In this document: positions 27,083 through 35,606 of the stretch, piece by piece
Layout: each line of letters starts with the position of its first letter
Numbering within the stretch: the first letter of the stretch is position 1
Assembly (NCBI RefSeq): GCF_026151335.1
Contig: NZ_JAMQPP010000001.1
Source of the DNA: Leptospira_A soteropolitanensis
GTDB taxonomy: Bacteria; Spirochaetota; Leptospiria; Leptospirales; Leptospiraceae
Reading direction: 5' to 3' (one strand)
DNA: 64,000 nt
The notes under the pieces: model-generated
Database searches by the model: none
Told to the model about the DNA's origin: nothing
Seen by the model: only the letters and a program-made list of their open reading frames with translations
Translations under genes and position numbers: made by a program

Positions 27083-27494
27083 ATCAAAAACTATCTTATT
27101 GATTCTTTTTTTAGTTTTTTAATTTGGCGTGTCTTTCATTTTACTGAACAAAACTTTCAACAATCCCCAAATTGGAAGATTAGAAACACCTATAGAAATC
27201 TTAGACTTTGCGGTAGATAACATCAATGCAAAAGTGCCAATGCTGCTAGATGAATCCACTCGCTTAGATTATGAAACTTCCACTACAAATTTAGAGCTAA
27301 TTTATAATTATACAATGATTTCCGGTGATCCGTTCGAAATTAAAAAAAAGTGGATTAATCTTATGGAACCCACAATAAGAAAGAAAATTTCAACAAATAG
27401 TGATTTGAAAATTTTTAGTGACAATGGCATTGTAATTATCTATTCATATTTTGATAACGATGGTCGTGAAATTGCTAAGATAAAAATGAATTAA
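27069..27494 (+). pseudogene. Membrane-anchored hypothetical protein interrupted by an in-frame stop
   Basis: An ATG at 27069 with a perfect AAGGAGG at 27058-27064 opens MALGKSKTILLILFLVF, then meets TAA at 27120-27122. The same frame continues directly with FGVSFILLNKTFNN and runs on to 27494. Read through the stop, it is one continuous membrane anchor plus a soluble domain of about 110 residues, total 141 codons. The downstream part alone could start at GTG 27129, but no ribosome site precedes it and the anchor would be cut in half. I therefore read it as a nonsense-disrupted gene. The family is not recognised. Confidence 0.6.
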
Positions 27495-27866
27495 GCCTGA
27501 GCCTCGCCGAAACTATAATCTTGAACAAAATGTTCGCTAAGTTAGACGCTAGTTGCAAATTGGAATGACTTAGGAGACAAAAACCAAACAGAACTTATTG
27601 AATTCTTATTCAAAACAAAGACGTTACTCTAAAAATCATTGATTGATCAATCACGAGGGTATAAGGAATCCTTCTCTTATATGTAAGAGATTCTTATGTA
27701 AAGAATATAAATCGAAGCAAGTAAAGCCTAAAAGAGAATCTAACTTTCTTAAGCGCTCTTCTTCCAGATATCTGTGGTAAATTTCACCTAACACAGGAGT
27801 GGATTCTAATTTACAATTTCCATCTCTTGGTTTGTGAAGAATGGGTGAGGGGACGGGGGTTTGGTG

Positions 27867-27966
27867 GCGGTTAATTGCAACTCGGATAACCTGAGAACAG
27901 GCGAGCGATAAACGCAATACAAATAGTCGGCAATATTTTCTGCGTTTATCTGAAATTCGTATAAAT
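27867..27966. repeat. Imperfect repeat copy A with internal hairpin
   Basis: A 100-base unit, colinear with copy B at 28281. The first 24 bases differ at only two positions and share TTAATTG(C/T)AACTCGGATAAC. Copy A holds a perfect 10-base inverted pair, GATAAACGCA (27907-27916) and TGCGTTTATC (27941-27950), around a 24-base loop. Confidence 0.6.
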
Positions 27967-28280
27967 GCATAGTTATCTATTGCTACACATTTGGTTTATA
28001 GCTCCATAGGAAATTGATGATGGTATACCATTAACACAGACGTATCTTTTTAGAATTTTCTTAGCTTATCCCAAACCCCCGTGCCAGCGATAGTAGCGGA
28101 AATCCTTTCCATAAACTTTATATTTTGATTCACGAATAGATTGGAAAGATTGGAGCGGATAGCGCGGTCGGTATTAGGATCGAATATGATTCACCTAACG
28201 GATTCGAGGCGCCCAGAAAATGATCAGTTCATTCTTTTCTAAATCAAGACTTCTCCACTATTGTGGAGGATATTGAGGCT

Positions 28281-28380
28281 GCTGTTAATTGTAACTCGGA
28301 TAACGTACGAACTGTCCGGTGATAAATGTATTGCGCATAACCGCCATTTTCTCTGCGTTTATTTGTAGTGTGTATAAAAA
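28281..28380. repeat. Imperfect repeat copy B
   Basis: The second 100-base unit, 414 bases after copy A and in the same orientation. It keeps the AACTCGGATAAC block and CTGCGTTTAT near the same offsets. The hairpin arms have drifted (GATAAATGTA against TGCGTTTATT) but mostly keep pairing if G-U pairs are allowed. Confidence 0.6.
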
Positions 28381-28417
28381 CTCATCAAACTTGTTGTTAG
28401 TGTTACAAATAAAGTTT

Positions 28418-28436
28418 TCCCATTATGACAATGGGA
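28418..28436 (-). terminator. Hairpin overlapping the ligA stop
   Basis: TCCCATT and AATGGGA form a perfect 7-base stem with a 5-base loop that holds part of the ligA stop codon. On the minus strand an A then T-rich stretch follows rather than a clean T run, so termination here is possible but not certain. Confidence 0.4.
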
Positions 28437-30429
28437 TCCCTTCTCTTTTCAATAACTTTAAAAATTCGGATTCTGAAACTAAAGTCACTCCGAGTTCGGT
28501 AGCTTTTTCCAGTTTGGAACCGGCACCGGGACCATACAGTAAGTGAGTGGTTTTCGAAGAAACGCCAGAAACTTTTTTCCCCCCATGTTTGGTGATGAGG
28601 TCCATTGCTATATCTCGAGGTTGGAAATTTTCGAAACTCCCTGTCACACACCAACTTTGACCAACAAACGGTTGTATATCGCTTTTTTCTGTTTCGTCTG
28701 CTTGGAATTTAAGACCAAGTTTGGTGAGAGTGCTAACGAGTTTTAAGGTTTCTTTGTCTTGTAAGTGAGTGAGTAAGGCTTCAATGGTACGTGGACCAAT
28801 GCCATGAATGGAGGTTAGTTCTTCTTCTGCATTTTTCGACTTGGAAAGAGTGACAAGTTTTTCCCAAGAGTCAAATCCATTTTCAATAAGGATTTCTGTA
28901 ACCTTAGGTCCAACTTCGTTTAGCCCAATCGAAGGTAAGGTAAACCGAAAATCTTTTTCTTTAGATTTTTCGATGGCATCAAAAATAATTTTTACCGATT
29001 TTTCGCCGAAACCATCTAACTCTAGTATGGCGTCTTTGTATTTATTTAATGTGTATAAATCAGGAATGTCTTTGACCCAACCTTTTTCAAAGAAAATTTG
29101 AATTTGTTTTTCGCCGAGCCCTTCGATATTCATTTGTTTTTTGGAACAAAAGAAAATGAGTTGGTTTAATTTGCGTTCTGGACAATTTCGATTGGTGCAG
29201 AAAAAATCAACAGAGTCGTCTACCTTTGTTAATTTTGTTTTGCAAGCAGGACATTCTTTTGGTAATACAAAAACGGATTTTGGGGGAACTGTAACTTTTT
29301 CGACAGCAGGAATGATCTCTCCGCGTTTGGAGATTAATACTTTTGCACCTATCCCTGCACCTAATTGATCGATATAGTCTTGGTTGTGTAAGGTGGCGTA
29401 TGTGACAGTAGTGCCTGCGAGCGAGATGGGAATGACTTTTGCTCTCGGTGTGATTTTTCCTGTTCGTCCGATAGCAAAATCGATTTCTTCAATGGTGGTT
29501 TCTTTGAGTAAAGCGTCAAACTTGAAGGCACGGGCCCAACGTGGGGACTGGCTTGTTTCACCCAAACTTTCCCGGAGGTTGAGGTCATCTAATTTGATCA
29601 CTAGGCCATCCACAGGGAATGGCATTTTATCTTTTTTCTTTTTAAATGTTTCTATTTCTTTGATTAAGTTTTTTCCTTTGATGATCGTAGTATCAGGTGC
29701 AAGGGGAAACTTTTCTTTTTTTAAAAGAGAAATTACATCTTTATGTTTGTTGATTCCATTTCTGGAAGAAAAAAAATACGCATCATAAACATATATTCTT
29801 AACGGACGTTTGGCGACATCAAGTGGATCTTTTTGTTTGATAGATCCCGCAGCCAAGTTCCTTGGATTAGCAAACTTACCGCCATATTCCTCATTGAATT
29901 CTTCAAAATCAGTGAAGGTCATAAATATTTCTCCTCGGACCGAAAGGTTCAAGGGTTCAGAAAGTGTTTGCGGTATAGATTCGATGGTTTTGACATTTTC
30001 GGTGACAATGTCTCCAATGCCACCAGAACCTCTTGTCACACAATAAGTGAGTTTTCCATTTTCATAATATAACAAGATGGAAGCACCGTCGATTTTCCAT
30101 TCTAAGGAGTAGAGTTCATCGAGACCTGTTTTTTCTAACCATTCGGAAAGTTCTGTTTCATTGTATGTATTCTCTAATGATAAAACTGGAACTTTGTGTT
30201 TGAATTTACTAAATTGTGGAGAGAGATCTGATCCAACTTGTTGGGTAGGAGATGATTCTTTCACCAAATCCGGGTTTGCTTTTTCTAAAGATTGTAATTC
30301 TTTGACTAAAAGATCAAACTCTTTGTCCGAAATTTTAGGTGTATTTTTTTTATAGTAGAGATCGTTATGTTTTTGGATCTCTTTGCGAAGTTCGGAAACT
30401 CTTTTGGCAGGATTATCTTTCTTAGCCAA
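28423..30429 (-). CDS. ligA: NAD-dependent DNA ligase
   Basis: A 668-residue protein of full LigA length. It carries the N-terminal NAD-binding Ia domain (HNDLYYKKNTPKISD), adenylation domain with the catalytic lysine K112 (EWKIDG), OB fold, four-cysteine zinc finger (CPAC ... CTNRNC), helix-hairpin-helix repeats, and a C-terminal BRCT domain (VGQSWCVTGSFENFQ to the end). It seals nicks in replication and repair. The start abuts the M23 peptidase stop with no gap, so the two are probably co-transcribed. Confidence 0.97.
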   Translation of the reverse strand: MAKKDNPAKRVSELRKEIQKHNDLYYKKNTPKISDKEFDLLVKELQSLEKANPDLVKESSPTQQVGSDLSPQFSKFKHKVPVLSLENTYNETELSEWLEKTGLDELYSLEWKIDGASILLYYENGKLTYCVTRGSGGIGDIVTENVKTIESIPQTLSEPLNLSVRGEIFMTFTDFEEFNEEYGGKFANPRNLAAGSIKQKDPLDVAKRPLRIYVYDAYFFSSRNGINKHKDVISLLKKEKFPLAPDTTIIKGKNLIKEIETFKKKKDKMPFPVDGLVIKLDDLNLRESLGETSQSPRWARAFKFDALLKETTIEEIDFAIGRTGKITPRAKVIPISLAGTTVTYATLHNQDYIDQLGAGIGAKVLISKRGEIIPAVEKVTVPPKSVFVLPKECPACKTKLTKVDDSVDFFCTNRNCPERKLNQLIFFCSKKQMNIEGLGEKQIQIFFEKGWVKDIPDLYTLNKYKDAILELDGFGEKSVKIIFDAIEKSKEKDFRFTLPSIGLNEVGPKVTEILIENGFDSWEKLVTLSKSKNAEEELTSIHGIGPRTIEALLTHLQDKETLKLVSTLTKLGLKFQADETEKSDIQPFVGQSWCVTGSFENFQPRDIAMDLITKHGGKKVSGVSSKTTHLLYGPGAGSKLEKATELGVTLVSESEFLKLLKREGIPLS

Positions 30430-31443
30430 TCAGTAAACTCCTGCCTGCATATATTGTTCGGGATCTGTTTTTCCTTCCTCGGAAATGAATATTTCATAAT
30501 GTAAATGTGGGCCGGTTACGTTTCCTGTGGCTCCCACTTCGGCAATTTGTTCGCCAGCTTTGACTTCTTGTCCGGTTCTTACATAAATTCTTGAGCAGTG
30601 GCCATATAACGTACTAAAGCCGAAGTCATGTTGGATGATGACATGGTGTCCATATCCAACATTGGAGTAAGTAACTCGAACGACACGTCCCGGTGCAGAA
30701 GCATAAATGGGAGTACCGGTTGCATTTGCCATGTCCAAACCATCATGGTATTCCCAATAACCAGTGGTAGGTGACTTTCTCATTCCAAAGGGTGATGTTA
30801 AATTATAGGAATACATTGGGTTAAATAGTGGTGTCCTGGATAAAATATCGGATCGTTGGTATAAAAATTGGTAATTTGCTTCCACCAATCGTTGGTATTG
30901 ATCCATTCTATGTTTAAGTTGACGGAAGTCATAAATTTCGCTTAAATATTTTCGACCGACATCTAATTGTTTGTCTTCTTTTTCTTCTTTTTGAAGCGAA
31001 TCTATAGCAGAAGTTTCAATCCAATCTTCGGTAGGAATTTTTAAAAGTTCATCGTCTTGTCCATCGATCAAAGTAAAAAGTTCTAACATGTTTTCATTCA
31101 GTTTAGAATACTCTTCTTTCATCTCTTCTAATTGGTTTGCATGATTGATATAAGTATCGAAATAAGTTCCGTAAATTTTGGAGAGTTGGTTGATTTGTGT
31201 TTGGGTATTACTGGATCGAACTATCCCAAAGATGGCAAGGCTCAAAAGTCCAATCGTTAAGGCCAAAAAAAATAGAATGGTAAAATGAGAAATTTGAAAG
31301 TGGAAAGAACTATCATATCCGTGAGGAATGACGAGAATGGTCATCCGTTGATGACCTTTTTCTTTCACCTTATCAATCTGTTTCTTGATTTTCGGATTGT
31401 CCTGTGAAAAAACAGACGTAATCTCTTTAATTTTTTTCTTCAT
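30430..31443 (-). CDS. M23-family (LytM) peptidoglycan endopeptidase, membrane-anchored
   Basis: A 337-residue protein: a basic cytoplasmic tail, one transmembrane helix (about residues 53-73), a helical/coiled region (about 80-200), and a C-terminal M23 domain with the zinc ligands in YHDGLDMA and GPHLHYEIF. Such enzymes cut peptide cross-links in the cell wall, or regulate other hydrolases when the site is altered; here the motifs look intact. The ATG at 31443 shares bases with the opposite gene's ATG. A later in-frame ATG at 31344 would remove the basic tail but keep the membrane helix. Confidence 0.88.
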   Translation of the reverse strand: MKKKIKEITSVFSQDNPKIKKQIDKVKEKGHQRMTILVIPHGYDSSFHFQISHFTILFFLALTIGLLSLAIFGIVRSSNTQTQINQLSKIYGTYFDTYINHANQLEEMKEEYSKLNENMLELFTLIDGQDDELLKIPTEDWIETSAIDSLQKEEKEDKQLDVGRKYLSEIYDFRQLKHRMDQYQRLVEANYQFLYQRSDILSRTPLFNPMYSYNLTSPFGMRKSPTTGYWEYHDGLDMANATGTPIYASAPGRVVRVTYSNVGYGHHVIIQHDFGFSTLYGHCSRIYVRTGQEVKAGEQIAEVGATGNVTGPHLHYEIFISEEGKTDPEQYMQAGVY

Positions 31444-32179
31444 GACGAACCGCGCGACCTACATAAATAAGACGCTCCAATTCCTCTCAAGGGTCAAGTG
31501 GAAATCCCTATTTCTTGGGTTTGCTTTGATTTTGGGAGTTCTGGTTTTTGTCGCATTGGCAACCAATTTGCGATTTTGGTATGTTTACCAAACCTCAGTT
31601 CATTCGAACCAAGTGATGGAAATCCCTGAAGCAGAAGTGGCCATCGTTCCTGGCGCCGCTGTTTATGGAAAAACTCCTTCTCCCATTCTTATGGACCGGC
31701 TGGAATGCGGATTGAATTTATATAACGCAGGTCGAGTCAAAAAGATCTTACTTTCAGGGGACAATGGTAAGTCGGATTACAACGAACTTCGACCCATGTT
31801 GGAGTATATGTTAAACCACAAAGTAAAACCAGATGATATTTTTGTGGACCATGCTGGATTTCGGACACTGGATACTTTGATTCGCGCCAAGGAAGTCTTT
31901 CTTGTAAAAAATGCAATCTTTGTTAGCCAATCATTCTTTTTACCTAGAGCCATATATTTGGGTAAAGAGTTAGATTTAGAGTTATATGGTTATGAATGTA
32001 ATCTAAGAACTTATAAAAAAGAAACGTATTATTCATTTCGAGAATTTTCGGCAAGAATCCTTGCCTGGTGGGACATCCAGTGGGACACTCCTCCAAAATA
32101 TTTAGGAAAACCATATCCAATCCAAGGAAGTGGTATATCTACTTGGAAAGGTTCCATACCTGTTTCTTCACCTAAGTAG
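31442..32179 (+). CDS. ElyC/SanA/YdcF-family (DUF218) envelope protein
   Basis: A 245-residue protein when begun at the ATG at 31442. It has an N-terminal membrane segment (about residues 18-39) and a DUF218 domain: VAIVPGAAVYGKTPSPIL, then VKKILLSGDNG, then the later DHAGFRTLDTLIRAKEVF. The family (SanA, ElyC) acts in envelope integrity and lipid-carrier metabolism. An upstream in-frame ATG at 31385 adds 19 residues inside the opposite gene; I prefer 31442. No strong ribosome site precedes either. Confidence 0.8.
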   Translation: MTNRATYINKTLQFLSRVKWKSLFLGFALILGVLVFVALATNLRFWYVYQTSVHSNQVMEIPEAEVAIVPGAAVYGKTPSPILMDRLECGLNLYNAGRVKKILLSGDNGKSDYNELRPMLEYMLNHKVKPDDIFVDHAGFRTLDTLIRAKEVFLVKNAIFVSQSFFLPRAIYLGKELDLELYGYECNLRTYKKETYYSFREFSARILAWWDIQWDTPPKYLGKPYPIQGSGISTWKGSIPVSSPK

Positions 32180-32247
32180 TATTATTCCTTTTTACTTATT
32201 CTAAGTTTCAGAATAGAAGAAGTTTTTTTGTGTCGTATGACTTTTTT

Positions 32248-32270
32248 TAGCCAGAAGATGGCTACTTTTT
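32248..32270 (+). terminator. Rho-independent terminator after the SanA-like gene
   Basis: TAGCCA and TGGCTA form a perfect 6-base stem with the loop GAAGA, followed by C and five T. A T run also precedes the stem. It lies about 70 bases past the stop and 75 bases before the YceI-type start. Confidence 0.55.
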
Positions 32271-32344
32271 CTATATATTTTTTCGCGCTATGTTTATAGC
32301 ATTACTTGTCATTACATTTTGAAGTTAAGAAAAGGAATGGTTCT

Positions 32345-32890
32345 ATGAAAAAGAAGATAGTTTGTTTGGCAGTTTTGTTTTTTGGAGCAAATATTTTTGC
32401 AGCGGAAGTAACAAAAAAGAATATTGAATTCTTTGTAGAACATACCACAAAAAATGTAACGGGCGTTTGTAATGAAATTCAAATGGACCCACCGAACATC
32501 CAAGTTTCGGGAAATCATTACATTCTAAAATCTCCCTTTGGAATCAAAATCCCGGTTTTGAAAATTGTTTCTGGAGATGCAAATCGGGATTCCCATATCC
32601 AAGAAATTTTGGGTTATCCAGATTCACCTAACATCCTTGTAAAAATTGAATCGGTAGAACCAGGTAATGAACAAACTTACAGAATTAAAGGCAAATTAAC
32701 CATTCATGGAAATACTAAAGGTTTTTCCACTGATGCTACAGTAAGCCTTGTGAATCCAAATTCCATTCAAGTGAATGGATCACTTGTCGTTAAGTTTTCC
32801 GAATATGAATTAGAAAACCCATCTCTTCTTTTTATGAAGGCCAAAGATGAGATTCGTGTTAAGTATCATTTTGAGATTCAATTGAAATAA
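32345..32890 (+). CDS. Second YceI-family periplasmic protein
   Basis: A protein of about 181 residues when begun at the ATG at 32345, which gives a standard signal peptide (MKKKIVCLAVLFFGANIFAA) and has AAAGGAA upstream; an earlier frame start at 32306 only adds a non-signal tail. The mature part has the YceI strand pattern: KKNIEFFVEHTTKNVTGVCN, then RIKGKLTIHGNTKGFSTDAT, ending in FSEYELENPSLLFMKAKDEI. It likely binds a lipid or isoprenoid in the periplasm. It is only distantly similar to the YceI protein at 25752 and is monocistronic. Confidence 0.82.
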   Translation: MKKKIVCLAVLFFGANIFAAEVTKKNIEFFVEHTTKNVTGVCNEIQMDPPNIQVSGNHYILKSPFGIKIPVLKIVSGDANRDSHIQEILGYPDSPNILVKIESVEPGNEQTYRIKGKLTIHGNTKGFSTDATVSLVNPNSIQVNGSLVVKFSEYELENPSLLFMKAKDEIRVKYHFEIQLK

Positions 32891-32933
32891 GGAGATACAC
32901 TTTTTGATTTTTTCACTTAAATGAAGTTAGGTT

Positions 32934-33806
32934 TCATCTTCCAATCAACTCTACCAAACGGTTGTATTTTAATATGATTCGTTTGGTCATCTCTTCTCCC
33001 TTTTTATTGATATCAGGGTGGTATTTTTTTAAAAGTTCTTTGAATTTCTTTTTAACATCGGTGATGCCGGCACCGGGTTCCAAATCAAAAAAAGCAAGTA
33101 AGTCTTTGACTTCATCAGAAACCGTTTTTACAATTTTCTTCTTTTTCTTTTTTGTCTCTCGAAATCTACCATATAACTCATAATAGGTTCTGTCTCTGAA
33201 TTCTCGAGTGATGTCTCGGAAGTTGAGAATCTTTGTTGGGATTAGGCTTTTTAAGTATTCATATAAAAATTCTTCGGCGCCGAATTCCGGATGAATTTCG
33301 AATTTTTCTAAAAATTGATGGATGGAACGTCTGACAAAAAAATCAATTTCGAATTTATCCATCAAATAGGAATCCACAGCGTCATCGTAATCTATTGTAG
33401 CTGCGGTCAGAAGTAATAAAAGTTCCTTGTCTAATTTATGATTGGCTATTGTTTTTTGGATCAGAGTTTTGTAAGATTCACGAAGTTCATATAATGGACG
33501 TTCACTAAAAAAAATACCGCCTCTCAAGAACTCTTCTGCAACTTCGTCCAACTCTAAATTCCATGCTAGGAAATCAACGAGAAGGTCTCCGTCCACTTCA
33601 TGGAATCCACCGGAAAGTGTCATTTGTGGTTTAGATGTTTTGAACTGATAAACCTTACGCAGGCATTCTTCCTTTCTGATTTCTAAAAGTTCAGAAAGTC
33701 GGTCGTACGATAAAAACCACTGCATGGACTCAGAAACATTCTGCAACTCGAAGATCACATCATGCAGGATTTGTTTGGATTTTTTCGCTTCTAACCTTTG
33801 GACCAT
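32934..33806 (-). CDS. Protein with a C-terminal J domain
   Basis: A 290-residue protein whose last about 65 residues are a J domain (LLAFFDLEPGAGITDVKKKF ... HPD at 263-265). This domain docks to DnaK and stimulates its ATPase. The first about 220 residues are mainly helical and charged, with no recognised domain, and would choose the client. There is no glycine/phenylalanine linker or zinc region, so it is not DnaJ itself. A lysine run (about 218-224) separates the parts. Monocistronic, divergent from the acyl-CoA dehydrogenase gene. Confidence 0.85.
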   Translation of the reverse strand: MVQRLEAKKSKQILHDVIFELQNVSESMQWFLSYDRLSELLEIRKEECLRKVYQFKTSKPQMTLSGGFHEVDGDLLVDFLAWNLELDEVAEEFLRGGIFFSERPLYELRESYKTLIQKTIANHKLDKELLLLLTAATIDYDDAVDSYLMDKFEIDFFVRRSIHQFLEKFEIHPEFGAEEFLYEYLKSLIPTKILNFRDITREFRDRTYYELYGRFRETKKKKKKIVKTVSDEVKDLLAFFDLEPGAGITDVKKKFKELLKKYHPDINKKGEEMTKRIILKYNRLVELIGR

Positions 33807-33887
33807 ACAGAATCGACTCTAGAACCAATTTCAAACCGGGGCGACTTTTTTGCTAGTGAATCCTATTCCTTTTTTTGAACTGGAAGA

Positions 33888-35603
33888 ATGAACCACCATA
33901 TTTCAGAACATCCATCTTTACAGCCGTTCGATATTTCCGAATACAAAGGAGTTCGAGGTAAAAATTTTTATGATATGGACCCCGCCTTACAACGAATGGT
34001 TCATCGGTACTCAGAGAATTTTAACCCTGACCATAAAAAGGCTATGGAAGAACATATACGGAAATACGGGGAGCTTGTGGGCGGAATTTTGGATGAACTC
34101 ACTGAAGAGTGCCATAAGGAAGGAAAGTATGGTGAGGTTGTTAAGTTTGACAGAACGGGAAAACGAATCGATTTTATAAAGTACTCAGAAGAACAAAAAT
34201 TAGCACGAAAAATTTCCTATGATCATGGTGTTGTCAATTTAGATTTTCACCCTGATTGGAAATATGGTTTTCCACATATTCATCGTTATGCGCTGACATA
34301 TTTAATGAATATGAATGGAGAAGGTGGTGTTGCTTGTCCTTTGGCAATGACCGATGGAATCATCTTAGCACTAAAAAAAATTGGAACAGACGAACAAAAG
34401 AAAAAATATCTTCCTCTTGTTGCAGGAAAAGGAAGTTCTTCTCATTTTATGGCCGGACAATATGTCACGGAAAGAGTGGGTGGAAGTAATGTTTCTGCCA
34501 ATCGGACCATTGCTAAAAAACTTCAAAACGGCAAATGGGAGTTAACCGGTGAAAAATGGTTTTGTTCTAACCCAGGAGATATTTGGGTCACAACTGCAAA
34601 GATGGAAGGAACGAATACCGTCGGTATGTTCCTTGTTCCTAGGATCAAAGAAAATGGTGAGTTAAATGGACACCATATCTTACGTAAAAAAGATATTATT
34701 GGTTCTCGGGGAAAACTCACTGTAGAAATTATTTATGATAAGGTGGAAGCAGAAGAGTTTGGTCGTCCTGGTCATGGACTTGTGAACCTCATTCGTTACA
34801 TTATCAAAACCTCTCGTTTGCATGTGGGTCTTGGTTCTAGTGGAAATGCAAGAAGATCAGTGATGGAAGCATCTGAATATGCAAAGTTTAGAACCGCTTA
34901 TGGAAAAAAGATTTTAGAATTTCCTTCTTTTACAAAGACCTTAGCAGAAATGCAAATTTTACAAACAGGAAATTGTTTTGTGAATTTCCGGTCTGTCCAT
35001 TTAGCAGAAAAAGATCATGATGCTGCAGAGATCACTGTTCCATTAATGAAATATAAATCTTCATCACAGGCAAGTTATATCACACAAAAAGCCATCCTTA
35101 CTCTAGGAGGAAATGGAATTATTGGAGATTTTTCTCCTCTACCACGTCTTCACAATGATTCCATCATCAATGAAACTTGGGAAGGAACTCATCTGATCAT
35201 CACAGATCATTGTTTACATGCCTTACAAAAACCAAAGGTTTATATTGCCTTCCAATCTTTGTTGGATGAACTAACGAATTCTGCTGGTAACCAACCGGAA
35301 TTAAAAAATGCATACGAAGTTTTTCAAACCAAACGAAAGGAATTGGAACATTGCATCAAAAATGAGTCAAAAGATTGGAAGGATATGAATCGTGTTTACA
35401 TTGCAGATGTAACCTATCAAGTATTTCTACTGGCTGAATTTTTAGAACAAGCAGTACATGACATTACGAATAAATTACCCACAAAGTATTTACATTTTGT
35501 AAATGGTTATGCAGAGATGGTAAAAGATGGTTTGGAAGCACCGAGACAAAAAGACGGAGTTTTCTTCGATCCTAAAGCAATGGAGACCTTTCTTTCCTTT
35601 TAA
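33888..35603 (+). CDS. Acyl-CoA dehydrogenase family protein (AidB-like length)
   Basis: A 571-residue flavoprotein. The middle domain has YVTERVGGSNVSANRT and the lid stretch WELTGEKWFCSNPG. The C-terminal domain has the R-x-x-x-G-x-x region (FRTAYGKKI) and INETWEGTHLII with the likely catalytic glutamate. Both length and motifs resemble the AidB/long acyl-CoA dehydrogenase branch rather than the 380-residue short-chain enzymes. It would oxidise an acyl-CoA using FAD; the substrate is not predictable. It leads a run of four plus-strand genes with almost no gaps. Confidence 0.88.
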   Translation: MNHHISEHPSLQPFDISEYKGVRGKNFYDMDPALQRMVHRYSENFNPDHKKAMEEHIRKYGELVGGILDELTEECHKEGKYGEVVKFDRTGKRIDFIKYSEEQKLARKISYDHGVVNLDFHPDWKYGFPHIHRYALTYLMNMNGEGGVACPLAMTDGIILALKKIGTDEQKKKYLPLVAGKGSSSHFMAGQYVTERVGGSNVSANRTIAKKLQNGKWELTGEKWFCSNPGDIWVTTAKMEGTNTVGMFLVPRIKENGELNGHHILRKKDIIGSRGKLTVEIIYDKVEAEEFGRPGHGLVNLIRYIIKTSRLHVGLGSSGNARRSVMEASEYAKFRTAYGKKILEFPSFTKTLAEMQILQTGNCFVNFRSVHLAEKDHDAAEITVPLMKYKSSSQASYITQKAILTLGGNGIIGDFSPLPRLHNDSIINETWEGTHLIITDHCLHALQKPKVYIAFQSLLDELTNSAGNQPELKNAYEVFQTKRKELEHCIKNESKDWKDMNRVYIADVTYQVFLLAEFLEQAVHDITNKLPTKYLHFVNGYAEMVKDGLEAPRQKDGVFFDPKAMETFLSF

Positions 35604-35606
35604 AGT

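Larger units (their letters stand above)
27495..28422. other. Long gene-free stretch with two repeats
   Basis: About 930 bases with no gene I can support. It contains the two 100-base repeats listed separately, a small hairpin at 27674-27689 (CTCTTA/TAAGAG), and scattered stop codons in all frames. A minus-strand frame of 88 codons at 27651-27917 is open, but its start lies within repeat A and no ribosome site is convincing. The stretch looks like decayed accessory DNA between the YceI and ligA genes. Confidence 0.6.

Noticed and set aside
27534..27551. GTTAGACGC core that looks like an integron attC right end
   Set aside because: No matching RYYYAAC left end or paired L boxes within the expected distance, and no integrase gene in the window.
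27651..27917. 88-codon minus-strand frame
   Set aside because: Its start lies within repeat A, no ribosome site supports it, and the product has no known family; kept only as part of the gene-poor stretch.
27867..28380. The two repeats as integron attC sites
   Set aside because: The outer ends do not pair with each other; only an inner 10-base stem exists, so the attC model does not fit.
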